Source: Aggregatibacter aphrophilus ATCC 33389 (GTDB taxonomy: Bacteria > Pseudomonadota > Gammaproteobacteria > Enterobacterales > Pasteurellaceae). Taken from it: a stretch of 64,000 nucleotides of DNA. The position numbers were made by a program, and so were the translations under genes. Within the stretch, counting starts at the first letter, position 1. The number at the start of each line of letters is the position of its first letter. The stretch lies in the NCBI RefSeq assembly GCF_900636915.1, contig NZ_LR134327.1:2046001-2110000 (forward strand), in the 5' to 3' direction. Of the stretch, positions 49,243 to 58,956 are shown in pieces. A model generated the notes under the pieces. The model had not been told where the DNA came from. It ran no database searches and saw only the letters and a list, made by a program, of their open reading frames with translations.

Positions 49243-50919
49243 ATGTTGACCCAACTCACAATTAATAATTTTGCTATCGTTCGTCATTTAAACATTGAAT
49301 TAATGCAGGGAATGTCCGTGATTACCGGTGAAACCGGCGCGGGAAAATCCATTGCTATTGATGCCTTAGGGCTATGTCTCGGCCAGCGTACGGAAATTTC
49401 CATGTTACGCGAAGGACAAGAGCGCGTCGATATTTGCGCCACCTTTCATATCAACAAAAACAATCCTGCCTATCAATTCCTGCAGGAACAAGAACTGCAA
49501 GACGCCGATAATCCGGAAGAATGTATTTTACGGCGTATCATTAACAGTGACGGACGGTCAAAAGCCTTTATTAACGGCATTCCTGTTTCTGCTGCGCAAC
49601 TAAAAGATATTGGACAACATCTAATTCAAATTAACAGCCAACACGCCTCCCAATTGTTATTAAAAAACGAATATCAACTCCAGCTTGTTGATAATTTTTG
49701 TCACCACACTGCACTTTTGCAACAAATGAGCGCCGACTATCAAATATGGCGAAACCTGCAACATCAAGTAAAAACCTTCCAACAAAAATGCGCGGAAAAT
49801 GAAGCTCGAAAACAGCTTTTACAATATCAAGTCAGTGAACTGGATGAGTTTAATTTAAAGGAGAATGAATACGCGGAATTAGAAGAAGATCACACCCGCT
49901 TATCCAACAGCGAAGAACTTACCCAACTTTCACAGTCGGTCTTGCAATTATTAAGTGAGAATGAAACGGTGAGCGTGGATTCCTTACTCTATCGCACTAC
50001 ACAACATTTAAACGAATTGTGCGAATTGGATAATCGTTATACCGAAGTCCAAAATCTGTTACAAGAGGCCTTAATTCAAGTACAAGAAGCCACCAGTGAA
50101 ATGCAATCACTAAGTAGCCATATTGAACAAGATCCTGCATTATTGGCTGAAATCGAACAACGAATGGGCACAGCGGTACAACTGGCACGCAAACACAATA
50201 TCAAACCGCAAGATTTAGTAGAATTTCATCGTCAGCTAAAGCAGGAATTAGTCCAGTTAGTAAATTTTTCTGAAAGTGAAGAAGAATTGATCGCGCAAGA
50301 ACAGATTGCCCGTGAAAAAATGTTGGAAACAGCAATTGCACTTCATCAAAGTCGTCAAGCTGGTGCACAAAAATTGGCACAGTTGGTTAGAAGATCCATT
50401 AAACAGTTGGCCATGGAACACGCAGAATTTTTTATTGAGCTACATAGTGACTATGACAAGATCGGCGCAAATGGTGCGGACAATGCAATTTTCACATTGC
50501 AAAGTAACTTAGGGCAAACCGCACAACCACTCGCGAAAATTGCTTCTGGCGGTGAGCTTTCCCGTATTGCGTTGGCTATTCAAGTGCAAGCCTCCAATCA
50601 AACAGCAATTCCGACATTAATTTTTGATGAAATTGATGTAGGCATCAGTGGCGCCACAGCGAATGTGGTGGGCAAACTATTAAGAAAACTCAGCGAAAAA
50701 TGCCAAGTCATTTGTGTCACCCACTTACCACAAGTTGCCTGTCACGGAATACATCATTTCTCCGTCGAAAAATCGACCGTCGATCAAAAAACGGAAACAA
50801 AAATGACCGCACTTTCGGCTCAACAACGGGTCAATGCCTTGGCTAAATTGTTGGGCGGTAGCAAAATTACCGACGCCGTGTTGGCCAATGCAAAAGAAAT
50901 GTTGGATGCGGCAGCTTAA
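49243..50919 (+). CDS. recN: DNA repair ATPase RecN
   Basis: A 558-residue SMC-like protein for double-strand break repair. Walker A GETGAGKS at 29-36, FINGIPVSAAQLKDIGQHLI, a long coiled-coil centre (about 155-360), then the ABC signature ASGGELSRIALAIQV and Walker B LIFDEIDVGISG, with VICVTHLPQVA. It is intact. Its promoter holds two tandem SOS-like palindromes, as expected for a damage-induced gene. Confidence 0.97.
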   Translation: MLTQLTINNFAIVRHLNIELMQGMSVITGETGAGKSIAIDALGLCLGQRTEISMLREGQERVDICATFHINKNNPAYQFLQEQELQDADNPEECILRRIINSDGRSKAFINGIPVSAAQLKDIGQHLIQINSQHASQLLLKNEYQLQLVDNFCHHTALLQQMSADYQIWRNLQHQVKTFQQKCAENEARKQLLQYQVSELDEFNLKENEYAELEEDHTRLSNSEELTQLSQSVLQLLSENETVSVDSLLYRTTQHLNELCELDNRYTEVQNLLQEALIQVQEATSEMQSLSSHIEQDPALLAEIEQRMGTAVQLARKHNIKPQDLVEFHRQLKQELVQLVNFSESEEELIAQEQIAREKMLETAIALHQSRQAGAQKLAQLVRRSIKQLAMEHAEFFIELHSDYDKIGANGADNAIFTLQSNLGQTAQPLAKIASGGELSRIALAIQVQASNQTAIPTLIFDEIDVGISGATANVVGKLLRKLSEKCQVICVTHLPQVACHGIHHFSVEKSTVDQKTETKMTALSAQQRVNALAKLLGGSKITDAVLANAKEMLDAAA

Positions 50920-51147
50920 TCGCCACACGAAATAAAGACAGAGAAAAGTGCGGTGAAATAAAGCAATAGATTTTGAACATTACTTATGCCGGTAGCGCTA
51001 TGAAAAAACACTAAGTTACGGGTAAATTTGTGACTAAAAATTTGAGGTATTTTTTCTTGTGATGGGTCAATATGCAGATTTTTTATGCTTTTAGTCCTAA
51101 AGACAGTATAATTGGGCACTTGTTTTATCTTAAGTTGAGTAAATGAA

Positions 51148-51909
51148 ATGCCAATAAACTTTACCCAAATTATTAAAGACAGCTGGAATTTTATTCAAAA
51201 TGAAAAGCTCACCCTTGTAAAATTGATTGGGCTTTATGTTGTTGCCTCTTTTTTAATTGTACTTTTACAATCCGCCCTCCTGCCGGAACAAATCGCCGCA
51301 ATTGTGCTCAATCAAGATGGCCTGCCAAAAAATATTCCTGATGAGCTAATTAGCAACATCATCGCATTTTTACTAAGTAAACAATTTATGAATCTGTTCA
51401 TTGGCGCATGGTGTTTAGTGACAATAAACCAAGTGAGTCGGCGAGCGTTCATGTCTTTAACAAGCAGTTTTTTCGCCAGCTTAAAACGGATTTGGGGAAT
51501 GATTCTACTTAGTTTGCTTATTTTTATTCCTTTAATGATTGGCTTAACAGGAGTTTTTCTCGCCAATCAACAAAATATATCCCCCTCCACTCTCACCATG
51601 TTTGCCATGATTATCGGTGTTGCATTGTACGTTCGTTTATGCCTAGCCCCGATACATTATTTACTAACCGAAAGTTCTCTGTCTGAAAGTTGGAAAACTA
51701 TTTGGTATGCAGGTAAAGGGCGTCTTTCCATTCTATTTATTTTTTGTCTGCTTATTTATGTTGTAATGCCAATGATAGAAAATATCTTAGTGAGTTTATC
51801 AATTAATATATTTGTAGAAATAATCATGATGGTTTTGATCGCATTTGTTAATGTATTTAGCTTAATCATCAGTTATCGTTTTTATACTTTATTCGTTAGC
51901 AAGGCTTAA
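51148..51909 (+). CDS. yciC: YciC/UPF0259 membrane protein
   Basis: A 253-residue inner-membrane protein with about six hydrophobic segments, of the UPF0259 family. SWNFIQNEKLTLVKLIGLY at the start and LAPIHYLLTESSLSESWKTIW in the middle fit YciC. Its role is unknown. The 228-base gap before it holds an uptake sequence and a TATAAT near 51107; I see no gene there. Confidence 0.87.
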   Translation: MPINFTQIIKDSWNFIQNEKLTLVKLIGLYVVASFLIVLLQSALLPEQIAAIVLNQDGLPKNIPDELISNIIAFLLSKQFMNLFIGAWCLVTINQVSRRAFMSLTSSFFASLKRIWGMILLSLLIFIPLMIGLTGVFLANQQNISPSTLTMFAMIIGVALYVRLCLAPIHYLLTESSLSESWKTIWYAGKGRLSILFIFCLLIYVVMPMIENILVSLSINIFVEIIMMVLIAFVNVFSLIISYRFYTLFVSKA

Positions 51910-51915
51910 TCCTTT

Positions 51916-52467
51916 ATGAAACAATTACTTGAATTTATTCCCCTAATCCTCTTTTTTGTGGTTTACAAATTGGTTGGTATTCGTGAAGCCGCAATCACAT
52001 TAGTGCTCGCGACTATAGTGCAATTCATTATTTTAAAACTGAAATACGGCAAAATTGAAACTCAACAAAAGTTCGTGGCAGGTGCGGTTGTCTTTTTCGG
52101 TACACTCACTGCCTATTTCAACGATCTTGAATTCTTAAAATGGAAAGTTACCATTATTTACGCCCTATTTGCGTTAGTTTTATTGATCGCACAGTTCGGT
52201 TTCAAAAAATTACTGATTCAACAATTACTTGGCAAAGAAATTGCATTACCTGAACAAGTTTGGAAGAATCTAAACCTTGGTTGGAGCGGCTTTTTTATTT
52301 TATGTATGTTGATCAACATTTATATCAGCCAGTATTTATCGGATGATATTTGGGTAGATTTTAAGTCCTTCGGTATTATCAGCATGACATTTGTCGCCAC
52401 CATCATCACCGGTCTTTATATTTATCGCTATTTACCGAAAAGCGAACAAGAACAAAAAAAGGAATAA
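51916..52467 (+). CDS. yciB: Inner-membrane-spanning protein YciB (septation protein A family)
   Basis: A 183-residue protein with five membrane segments, opening [19 protein letters not shown] and holding [11 protein letters not shown], the family hallmark. YciB interacts with cell-division and elongation proteins in E. coli. It starts 6 bases after yciC, in one operon with yciA and yciI. Confidence 0.93.
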   Translation: MKQLLEFIPLILFFVVYKLVGIREAAITLVLATIVQFIILKLKYGKIETQQKFVAGAVVFFGTLTAYFNDLEFLKWKVTIIYALFALVLLIAQFGFKKLLIQQLLGKEIALPEQVWKNLNLGWSGFFILCMLINIYISQYLSDDIWVDFKSFGIISMTFVATIITGLYIYRYLPKSEQEQKKE

Positions 52468-52471
52468 TCTT

Positions 52472-52933
52472 ATGTCAAATCAATTAGTTGGCACTCAAAC
52501 TAGACAGCAACCTCAGGGCACACTCTTGCTAAGGACCTTAGCCATGCCGTCAGACACCAACGCCAACGGTGATATTTTCGGTGGTTGGATTATGTCACAA
52601 ATGGACATGGGTGGCGCCATTTTAGCAAAAGAAATCGCCCATGGTCGTGTTGTGACCGTAGCGGTAGAAAGTATGAATTTTATTCGTCCGGTGACCGTAG
52701 GCGATGTGGTATGTTGCTATGGGAAATGTTTACACGTTGGACGTAGCTCAATTAAAGTTAAAGTGGAAGTTTGGGTGAAAAAAGTCGCAAGCGAACCCAT
52801 CGGTGAACGCTATTGCGTGACGGAAGCACAATTTACTTTTGTCGCCGTCGATCCAAAAGGCAAATCTCGTACTATCCCACGCGAAAATAACCATGAATTA
52901 GAAGCTGCCTTAGCGCACATCAATACGCCATAA
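52472..52933 (+). CDS. yciA: Acyl-CoA thioesterase YciA
   Basis: A 153-residue hot-dog-fold thioesterase, close to the H. influenzae protein HI0827. The catalytic Asp45 sits in [17 protein letters not shown], with [16 protein letters not shown] next. It hydrolyses a broad range of acyl-CoAs. Start at MSNQLVG four bases after the yciB stop; the longer frame upstream overlaps yciB. Confidence 0.96.
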   Translation: MSNQLVGTQTRQQPQGTLLLRTLAMPSDTNANGDIFGGWIMSQMDMGGAILAKEIAHGRVVTVAVESMNFIRPVTVGDVVCCYGKCLHVGRSSIKVKVEVWVKKVASEPIGERYCVTEAQFTFVAVDPKGKSRTIPRENNHELEAALAHINTP

Positions 52934-52952
52934 ACTTACAAGAGGACTCAAA

Positions 52953-53249
52953 ATGTACTACGTCATTTTTGCACAAGACAAACCGAATACTTTGGCTCAA
53001 CGTTTAGCCGTACGCGAACAGCATCTCGCACGCTTGAAACAACTACAAGCCGAAGATCGTTTGCTCACTGCAGGCCCAAATCCCGCAGTTGATGATGAAA
53101 ATCCAGGCGAAGCCGGTTTTACCGGTTCCACTGTTATTGCTAAATTCGACAGTCTGCAAGCCGCTAAAGATTGGGCTGCGCAAGATCCTTATGTCGAGGC
53201 CGGCGTGTATGATGATGTAACGATTAAACCATTTAAAAAAGTGTTTTAA
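52953..53249 (+). CDS. yciI: YciI-like protein
   Basis: A 98-residue ferredoxin-like protein, opening [17 protein letters not shown], with the His/Asp region [11 protein letters not shown] and [20 protein letters not shown]. Its H. influenzae homologue is HI0828; the substrate is not settled. AGAGGA precedes ATG. Confidence 0.94.
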   Translation: MYYVIFAQDKPNTLAQRLAVREQHLARLKQLQAEDRLLTAGPNPAVDDENPGEAGFTGSTVIAKFDSLQAAKDWAAQDPYVEAGVYDDVTIKPFKKVF

Positions 53250-53344
53250 CGCTGTGATGAAATTTGATGACACACGTCTCAAGCGAGTGTCATCAATAAA
53301 ATAAAACACTGCCGTTTTCAACTGATACACAATGGGAAATGACT

Positions 53345-55582
53345 ATGCGATATTTGAAACAAACCTCAATTTCTCTGCTAATTTTGACCGCACTTTCGTT
53401 TTCAGCATCGGGCAATCAACATACGCATAAAACAGAGCATAAACTGAATTTAGCACATGAGCAGGCCAAATGGACGAAAGCCCGAAATGCAGATGAACTC
53501 AAACGGATGGCTCAACGGGCAACATTTTTACAACTAGAAAATCTGTTAAAAAGTGCGGTAAAAAATAACAATGTTTCTGATAACATCGAGTTATATCTTA
53601 AGCTCATTGAATCTTTAAAAGACTATCCATTGAAAATGGATGCGATGACCACCTACCTTGACACCCGTATTAAAAGCGTTAGTAAAGACACGCTACCTGA
53701 AGAAGTAAAAGCATTAAAACATGAAATTGAACAAGTTATCGCGCAAAACCCTACACATTTTTTACGCAATCGATGGGAACAAGGCATTTTCACACTCTTA
53801 ATGAATGCTGATTATACGGAAGGATTAGTCCATTATGCACAACGCATTAAGCCAAGCTCCTTGGAGATGCAAATAGCCGTATTAAATGCCGAACTTCAGC
53901 TTGAACGCACAAAAAACGAAACAAATAAAAAACAAAATTCCAACAGCGACTCAAACATTATTTCCCGCTATGAACAACTTTGGTTAACCAACAGCAAACT
54001 CCCTAATGACGCGCAACTTTGGGCAAAATGGTATTCCGATGGCAAACGGACACAAGATAAAATCTACCAAAAAGCCGAGAAACTCTTTGCCCAAAATGAT
54101 GCGAACGGTATGGCGTTGCTATCATCGGAATTAAATAAAATTGATAGTGCGAAAGAAGACGAAATGGTTTTGGCGAATTTAAAACGCTTTGAGTCCCTAT
54201 TAAAAAATCCGGCAACCCTGCCTGAATTGGCCGATAGACTACCACTCATTGAAGAAAATAATAAAATCGTCACAAAATTTGCAGTGGTGCAAACCTTTCC
54301 GCGTTATTTACGCACTCTATCGGAAACAATGAAAGAGCCTAACTTTGCCCCCTATCAACAATGGGCAAAAAATTGGCAATTAACAGATGCGCAAATTCGT
54401 GAGTGGGAAATTGCTTTTCTTGGTCGTTTTTTTGACAATGAAAGCCCGAATTTCCAACAATGGCGGGATGCGGAAATTCTCAAATTAAAAGCAGATAACC
54501 TTACCGAACGCCGTTTGCGTATGGCCATTTGGCAAAAGACCGATTTAACCCCATGGCTCAACGCACTTTCAGCAGAAGGTCAGCAAAAACAAGAATGGCG
54601 TTATTGGCAGGCCAAAACGATAGCGAAACACGATAGCAAAAAAACAAAAGAAATATTGACCGCACTTTCTGATGAACGGGGTTTTTATCCAATGTTGGCA
54701 GCTGCCAAATTAGATCCGAAAACCCGTGGCAACGGTTACGATTTCGGCCAACCGGAATTACTTATTGCCCCGAGTATCTCCGATCCTTATTGGGCTGATG
54801 AATTTAAAAAAGTAAAACCGGCATTGGAAGAAATTGCCGAACTACGTCAACTCGAAAGATTTGGCCCGGCTAAACAGCGTTGGCGTTTCCTGTTGGAAAA
54901 TCTGTCCGGTAATGACAAAAAAGAGAAACAAATGGCGCTTAGTCAATATGCCAACCAACAAAACTGGTTTGATTTAGGTGTGGATGGTTCCATCATTGCT
55001 AAAGCGTTTGATTACATTCAGTTGCGCTTACCAATTGCTTATAGCCATTATTATGATATTGCACTTAAAAGCCGCCCGGCATTAAGCAAAACCAAACCGC
55101 AAGCCGTGCTAAATACCAATGTCAGTAAAAGCTTTGCCATGGCGATTTCTCGTCAGGAAAGCGCCTGGAATCCGCAAGCGCAATCTTCCGCCAATGCACG
55201 CGGATTAATGCAATTGCTACCAAGCACCGCCAAAGTGACAGCAGACAATGCCAAATTGCCTTATGCAGGCGAGGCGGATTTATTTAAGCCGCTCAATAAT
55301 ATTTTGTTAGGCACGGCACATTTAGCGGAGCTAAACGCCAAATATCCGAATAACCGCATTCTGATCGCCTCAGCTTATAATGCGGGTGCTCATCGCGTGG
55401 AAAAATGGTTGGCGCGTGCCAATGGTAAGTTGGAAATGGATGAATTTGTGGCCTCCATTCCGTTCTATGAAACCCGTGGTTATGTTCAAAATGTGCTGAC
55501 TTACGATTTTTACTATCAAATATTGCAAGAAAAAGAAGATCCACAAACCTTTAGCAATGAGGAATATGATCGGCTATACTAG
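53345..55582 (+). CDS. slt: Soluble lytic murein transglycosylase
   Basis: A 745-residue periplasmic enzyme that cleaves glycan strands to anhydromuropeptides. Signal peptide with hydrophobic core SISLLILTALSFSASG; an uptake sequence (53387-53395) encodes the TAL. The middle is an alpha-helical superhelix; the C-terminal lysozyme-like domain has catalytic Glu605 in ISRQESAWNPQA, then ARGLMQLLPSTAK and ASAYNAGAHRVEKWL. I prefer the second ATG (53345), better spaced from GGGA. Confidence 0.95.
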   Translation: MRYLKQTSISLLILTALSFSASGNQHTHKTEHKLNLAHEQAKWTKARNADELKRMAQRATFLQLENLLKSAVKNNNVSDNIELYLKLIESLKDYPLKMDAMTTYLDTRIKSVSKDTLPEEVKALKHEIEQVIAQNPTHFLRNRWEQGIFTLLMNADYTEGLVHYAQRIKPSSLEMQIAVLNAELQLERTKNETNKKQNSNSDSNIISRYEQLWLTNSKLPNDAQLWAKWYSDGKRTQDKIYQKAEKLFAQNDANGMALLSSELNKIDSAKEDEMVLANLKRFESLLKNPATLPELADRLPLIEENNKIVTKFAVVQTFPRYLRTLSETMKEPNFAPYQQWAKNWQLTDAQIREWEIAFLGRFFDNESPNFQQWRDAEILKLKADNLTERRLRMAIWQKTDLTPWLNALSAEGQQKQEWRYWQAKTIAKHDSKKTKEILTALSDERGFYPMLAAAKLDPKTRGNGYDFGQPELLIAPSISDPYWADEFKKVKPALEEIAELRQLERFGPAKQRWRFLLENLSGNDKKEKQMALSQYANQQNWFDLGVDGSIIAKAFDYIQLRLPIAYSHYYDIALKSRPALSKTKPQAVLNTNVSKSFAMAISRQESAWNPQAQSSANARGLMQLLPSTAKVTADNAKLPYAGEADLFKPLNNILLGTAHLAELNAKYPNNRILIASAYNAGAHRVEKWLARANGKLEMDEFVASIPFYETRGYVQNVLTYDFYYQILQEKEDPQTFSNEEYDRLY

Positions 55583-55586
55583 CCGC

Positions 55587-55600
55587 ACTAGTTTAATAGT
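55587..55600. promoter_or_regulatory. trp operator-like site before trpR
   Basis: ACTAGTTTAATAGT agrees with the TrpR operator core ACTAGTTAACTAGT at 12 of 14 positions and lies between the slt stop and the trpR start. Autorepression of trpR is known in E. coli. Confidence 0.6.
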
Positions 55601-55614
55601 ATAGGATTGTTGAT

Positions 55615-55911
55615 ATGTATATTAGTCGCAATTTAGAACAATGGAACGCCTTTCTCAATATGCTAAAAACCGCATTTGAACAAGGCAAAGAACAAGATGT
55701 ATTAACCTTATTACTGACTGCCGATGAACGGGATGCCGTGGGGTTACGCTTACAAATTATCGCGCAATTATTGGATAAAAACCTACCACAGCGGGAAATT
55801 CAACAAAACCTAAATACCAGTGCGGCAACCATTACTCGAGGTTCCAATATGTTAAAAACGATGGATCCCGAATTTATCGACTGGATAAAAAATCAACTTA
55901 ATGCGCAATAA
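55615..55911 (+). CDS. trpR: Trp operon repressor
   Basis: A 98-residue Trp[20 protein letters not shown] and the helix-turn-helix [22 protein letters not shown] (written in part) match the E. coli protein. It binds DNA with tryptophan as corepressor. It follows slt as in E. coli, and its last 11 bases overlap mtgA. Confidence 0.95.
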   Translation: MYISRNLEQWNAFLNMLKTAFEQGKEQDVLTLLLTADERDAVGLRLQIIAQLLDKNLPQREIQQNLNTSAATITRGSNMLKTMDPEFIDWIKNQLNAQ

Positions 55912-56662
55912 AAAGCTGACTAACATCATTTTGAATCGATTAAATCTGCGTAAATTCAAATTACGCAGATTTCATTTTTCCTACAAAAGTGCGGTGCGTT
56001 TTTTAATCCGTTTTTTTCTGGCCACGGTAGCTATTACTTTCATTTTTCGCTTTGTTCCAATCCCCTGCTCTGCTTATATGTTGCAACAAAAAATCGCCCA
56101 CTTGTTAGACGGTGATTTTGAGTACACCACCCGCCACCAATGGGTAAGCATTGACGATATTGCTTGGCCAATGCAACTAGCGGTAATTGCCGCCGAAGAT
56201 CAGCAATTTCCCGAACATTACGGTTTTGATTTTAGCGCCATTGAAAAAGCATTCAAACATAATCAAAAAAGTAAACGCACGCGTGGAGCCTCCACTATCT
56301 CCCAACAAACGGCAAAAAATCTCTATTTGTGGCATGGGCAAAGCTGGCTACGTAAGGGAATTGAAGTGCCTGCAACTCTGTTGTTGGAAACCTTATGGTC
56401 AAAAAAACGCATTTTAGAAGTGTATTTAAACCTTGCGGAATTCGGTGAAGGGATTTATGGCGTGGAAGCAGCCAGCCAATTTTATTTCAAAAAGCCTGCT
56501 AAAAATTTATCGCAAAATGAAGCCGCACTTTTGGCAGCAGTGTTGCCTAACCCCATTATTTATAAAGTCAATGCGCCGGGCGCTTATACCAAACGCAGAC
56601 AATTTTGGATTCAGCATCAAATGAATCAACTGGGAAAATCCTATTTAAAAAAATTAGATTAA
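55901..56662 (+). CDS. mtgA: Monofunctional peptidoglycan glycosyltransferase
   Basis: A 253-residue inner-membrane enzyme with one N-terminal membrane segment (about 32-52) and a GT51 domain: catalytic Glu99 in [54 protein letters not shown] and [11 protein letters not shown]. It polymerises lipid II without a transpeptidase domain. It overlaps trpR, so both are co-translated after slt. Confidence 0.96.
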   Translation: MRNKKLTNIILNRLNLRKFKLRRFHFSYKSAVRFLIRFFLATVAITFIFRFVPIPCSAYMLQQKIAHLLDGDFEYTTRHQWVSIDDIAWPMQLAVIAAEDQQFPEHYGFDFSAIEKAFKHNQKSKRTRGASTISQQTAKNLYLWHGQSWLRKGIEVPATLLLETLWSKKRILEVYLNLAEFGEGIYGVEAASQFYFKKPAKNLSQNEAALLAAVLPNPIIYKVNAPGAYTKRRQFWIQHQMNQLGKSYLKKLD

Positions 56663-56830
56663 CAGTGATTTATTTCACTTTTCAAAATAAACAAATCACC
56701 AAAAAAATACAGATTATTACATTAATAAAATCTTACTTTTCTTGAAAATATCATCAATTTCCTGTAAGTTCCTTGGCTTTCGTATTTATGCCTTGCTTTT
56801 AAGGCGCTATCTAAGGGAGCACTATTGTTT

Positions 56831-57991
56831 ATGCAACGTTTTCAAAAAATTTTCCAGTCCGAAGCTGCTGGTGGCATATTGCTTTTCATCTTTGCTTTGA
56901 TGGCCATCATTCTCGCCAACACAGCTCTTAGTGAAAGCTATTTTAATTTTTTGGACACCCCAGTCAGTGTACAATTCGGCGCATTCAGCATTGCCAAACC
57001 GTTATTAATGTGGGTAAACGATGGGTTTATGGCGGTTTTCTTCGTTTTGGTAGGCATGGAAGTCAAACGTGAAATGTTAGAAGGAGCCCTTTCTAGCTAT
57101 CAACAGGCAATCTTCCCCGCGATCGCTGCACTAGGAGGCATGATCGTACCTGCTTTAATCTATTTCTTGATTGCACAACATTCCCCGGAAATTCAATCCG
57201 GTTGGGCAATTCCCATGGCAACTGACATCGCCTTTGCTTTAGGCATTGTGGCGTTATTAGGTAAGCGCGTGCCATTACCGTTAAAAGTGTTTTTATTGGC
57301 GCTTGCCATCATTGATGACCTTGGCGCCATTATCGTTATCGCCATTTTTTATTCCCACGAACTCAGTACCCAAGCCCTAATTTTGGCCGCTATCACAATT
57401 ACTATTCTTGTACTCATGAATCGCATGAAAATAGGCGCATTATGCGCTTACATGGTGGTTAGTTTGATTTTATGGGCATCCGTATTAAAATCCGGCGTAC
57501 ATGCTACCCTTGCGGGCGTAATCATCGGTTTCTGCATCCCAATGCGAGGCCGCAAGGGTGAAAAACCATTACATCAATTCGAACATATTTTGACACCGTG
57601 GTGCAGCTATTTAATTCTGCCGCTATTTGCCTTCTCCAACGCCGGCGTATCCTTGGAAAACGTGGGATTCTCCAGTTTAAGTTCACCGCTCACCCTCGGC
57701 ATTATGCTCGGTTTAATCATCGGAAAACCGCTCGGTGTCTTCTTATTTAGCTATCTCTCGGTCAAATGCAATCTTGCCAAACTACCACAAGGCATTAATT
57801 TCCAACAAATTTTCGCTATTGCCGTGCTGTGTGGCATAGGTTTCACGATGTCCATGTTCCTTGCAGGTCTCGCTTTTGGAGAAACGCCACATAACAGTTT
57901 CGACACACTCTCCCGCTTAGGTATTTTATCAGGTTCGGGCGTATCAGCGATCCTCGGATATAGCTTGTTGCGAAAAACAACATCGAATTAA
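56831..57991 (+). CDS. nhaA: Na+/H+ antiporter NhaA
   Basis: A 386-residue antiporter with about 12 membrane segments. TDIAFALG with Asp132 and the ion-binding pair Asp162-Asp163 in [15 protein letters not shown] match E. coli Asp133, Asp163 and Asp164. It expels sodium at alkaline pH. I start at ATG 56831; the TTG two codons earlier lacks spacing from the GGGAG site. Confidence 0.96.
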   Translation: MQRFQKIFQSEAAGGILLFIFALMAIILANTALSESYFNFLDTPVSVQFGAFSIAKPLLMWVNDGFMAVFFVLVGMEVKREMLEGALSSYQQAIFPAIAALGGMIVPALIYFLIAQHSPEIQSGWAIPMATDIAFALGIVALLGKRVPLPLKVFLLALAIIDDLGAIIVIAIFYSHELSTQALILAAITITILVLMNRMKIGALCAYMVVSLILWASVLKSGVHATLAGVIIGFCIPMRGRKGEKPLHQFEHILTPWCSYLILPLFAFSNAGVSLENVGFSSLSSPLTLGIMLGLIIGKPLGVFLFSYLSVKCNLAKLPQGINFQQIFAIAVLCGIGFTMSMFLAGLAFGETPHNSFDTLSRLGILSGSGVSAILGYSLLRKTTSN

Positions 57992-58010
57992 TATCGTTAA
58001 AAAAAGAAAG

Positions 58011-58034
58011 CCTTGCAAATTAGCAAGGTTTTTT
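58011..58034. terminator. nhaA terminator
   Basis: CCTTGC and GCAAGG arms with a 6-base AT loop and six T residues. The stop codon of the broken excalibur gene on the other strand lies inside it. Confidence 0.8.
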
Positions 58035-58230
58035 ACAAGGAATACCGTCTTTATCACGATCCAGCCGTCCTTCACCACAAATATTACGATGGTATTTTGC
58101 TTCGGTGCAAGAACTCATTTCCTTACAATCCTTCTGCTCGTTGCAAGTAAATTCCTCATGATTATTATTTGACTTGACAGCAGCATATTGTACCAGTCAA
58201 AGTGCGGTCAAAATTAAAAGTGTTTTTCAC
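58020..58230 (-). pseudogene. Excalibur-domain protein, broken by a frameshift
   Basis: On the minus strand a GTG at 58230, seven bases after AGAGG, starts VKNTFNFDRTLTGTI. Near 58183-58190 the frame must shift by one base to continue as AAVKSNNNHEEFTC, then CTEAKYHRNICG and the calcium-binding DRDKDGIPC that marks the excalibur domain, ending at 58020. Read without a shift, the first part stops at 58165. The C-terminal part has six cysteines and looks like a small secreted or membrane-linked protein. A sequencing error would restore one gene of about 70 residues. Confidence 0.6.
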
Positions 58231-58332
58231 ATAATGACCTCTTTCTATAGGATATATACTAAGCCCTATAAAAATTACCATAATTATAAGTAAATCAATA
58301 AAGGAAAAATAATTTAAAAAAACTATAAAAAG

Positions 58333-58360
58333 AAAAAACCTAGCAATTATGCTAGGTTTT
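58333..58360 (-). terminator. Terminator after tRNA-Leu
   Basis: On the minus strand AAAACCTAGC and GCTAGGTTTTTT around a 6-base loop, five bases after the tRNA 3' end. Confidence 0.9.
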
Positions 58361-58365
58361 GTTTT

Positions 58366-58451
58366 TGGTGCTCTGGGCGAGACTTGAACTCGCACGACCT
58401 ACGGTCACTACCCCCTCAAGATAGCGTGTCTACCAATTCCACCACCAGAGC
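58366..58451 (-). tRNA. leuU: tRNA-Leu(GAG)
   Basis: An 86-base class II tRNA with encoded CCA. The acceptor stem pairs GCTCTGG with CCAGAGC, the D-arm region reads GGAATTGGTAGACACGC, and the anticodon loop TTGAGGG between CTATC and GGTAG gives anticodon GAG. The long variable arm and GTTCAAGTC T-loop are present. It follows secG as in E. coli and probably shares its transcript. Confidence 0.96.
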
Positions 58452-58466
58452 TTAATTCGATAAATT

Positions 58467-58817
58467 TTATTGTTGAGGAATATCGCTATTTTTTGTATCT
58501 AACACAGCCGGTGCTTTTTGTTGTTGCTGTTGGATTTGTTCCGCTGTACCGGATAAATCATCAAATGCACCTTGTTTTACATTGTTTTTATGTGAATTTA
58601 GATTGCCAATAACGATACTGATAATAAAGAAGATTGTTGCTAACACAGCAGTCGTGCGGGATAGGAAGTTACCTGCGCCGGCAGAGCCAAAAACTGTACC
58701 GGATGCGCCACCACCGAAAGATGCGCCTGCATCAGCACCTTTACCCTGTTGTAACAGGATAAACGCAATGAGGGCAATGGAAACGACCAAGTAAATGATT
58801 AATAAAGCTGAGTACAT
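58467..58817 (-). CDS. secG: Protein-export membrane subunit SecG
   Basis: A 116-residue SecYEG subunit with two membrane segments (about 3-22 and 54-73) and the conserved LLQQGKGADAGASFGGGASG between them. The C-terminal tail is Gln-rich, polar and probably disordered. Confidence 0.95.
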   Translation of the reverse strand: MYSALLIIYLVVSIALIAFILLQQGKGADAGASFGGGASGTVFGSAGAGNFLSRTTAVLATIFFIISIVIGNLNSHKNNVKQGAFDDLSGTAEQIQQQQQKAPAVLDTKNSDIPQQ

Positions 58818-58956
58818 TTTATCTTCTCTGATTTAGCAAATTCTAATGAAAAATAACGGCGCAGATATTAGCGGATATCTTTGCCTTTCGCAAGTCGTTT
58901 TGTATATTTTTAGGCTATTTGGTGCAAATTCGGTCAGTCAAAAACATTTCTAAAAA

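Noticed and set aside
58165..58395. 76-residue minus-strand frame overlapping tRNA-Leu
   Set aside because: Its first part is the tRNA read as protein. Only its end (from 58230) belongs to the broken excalibur gene.
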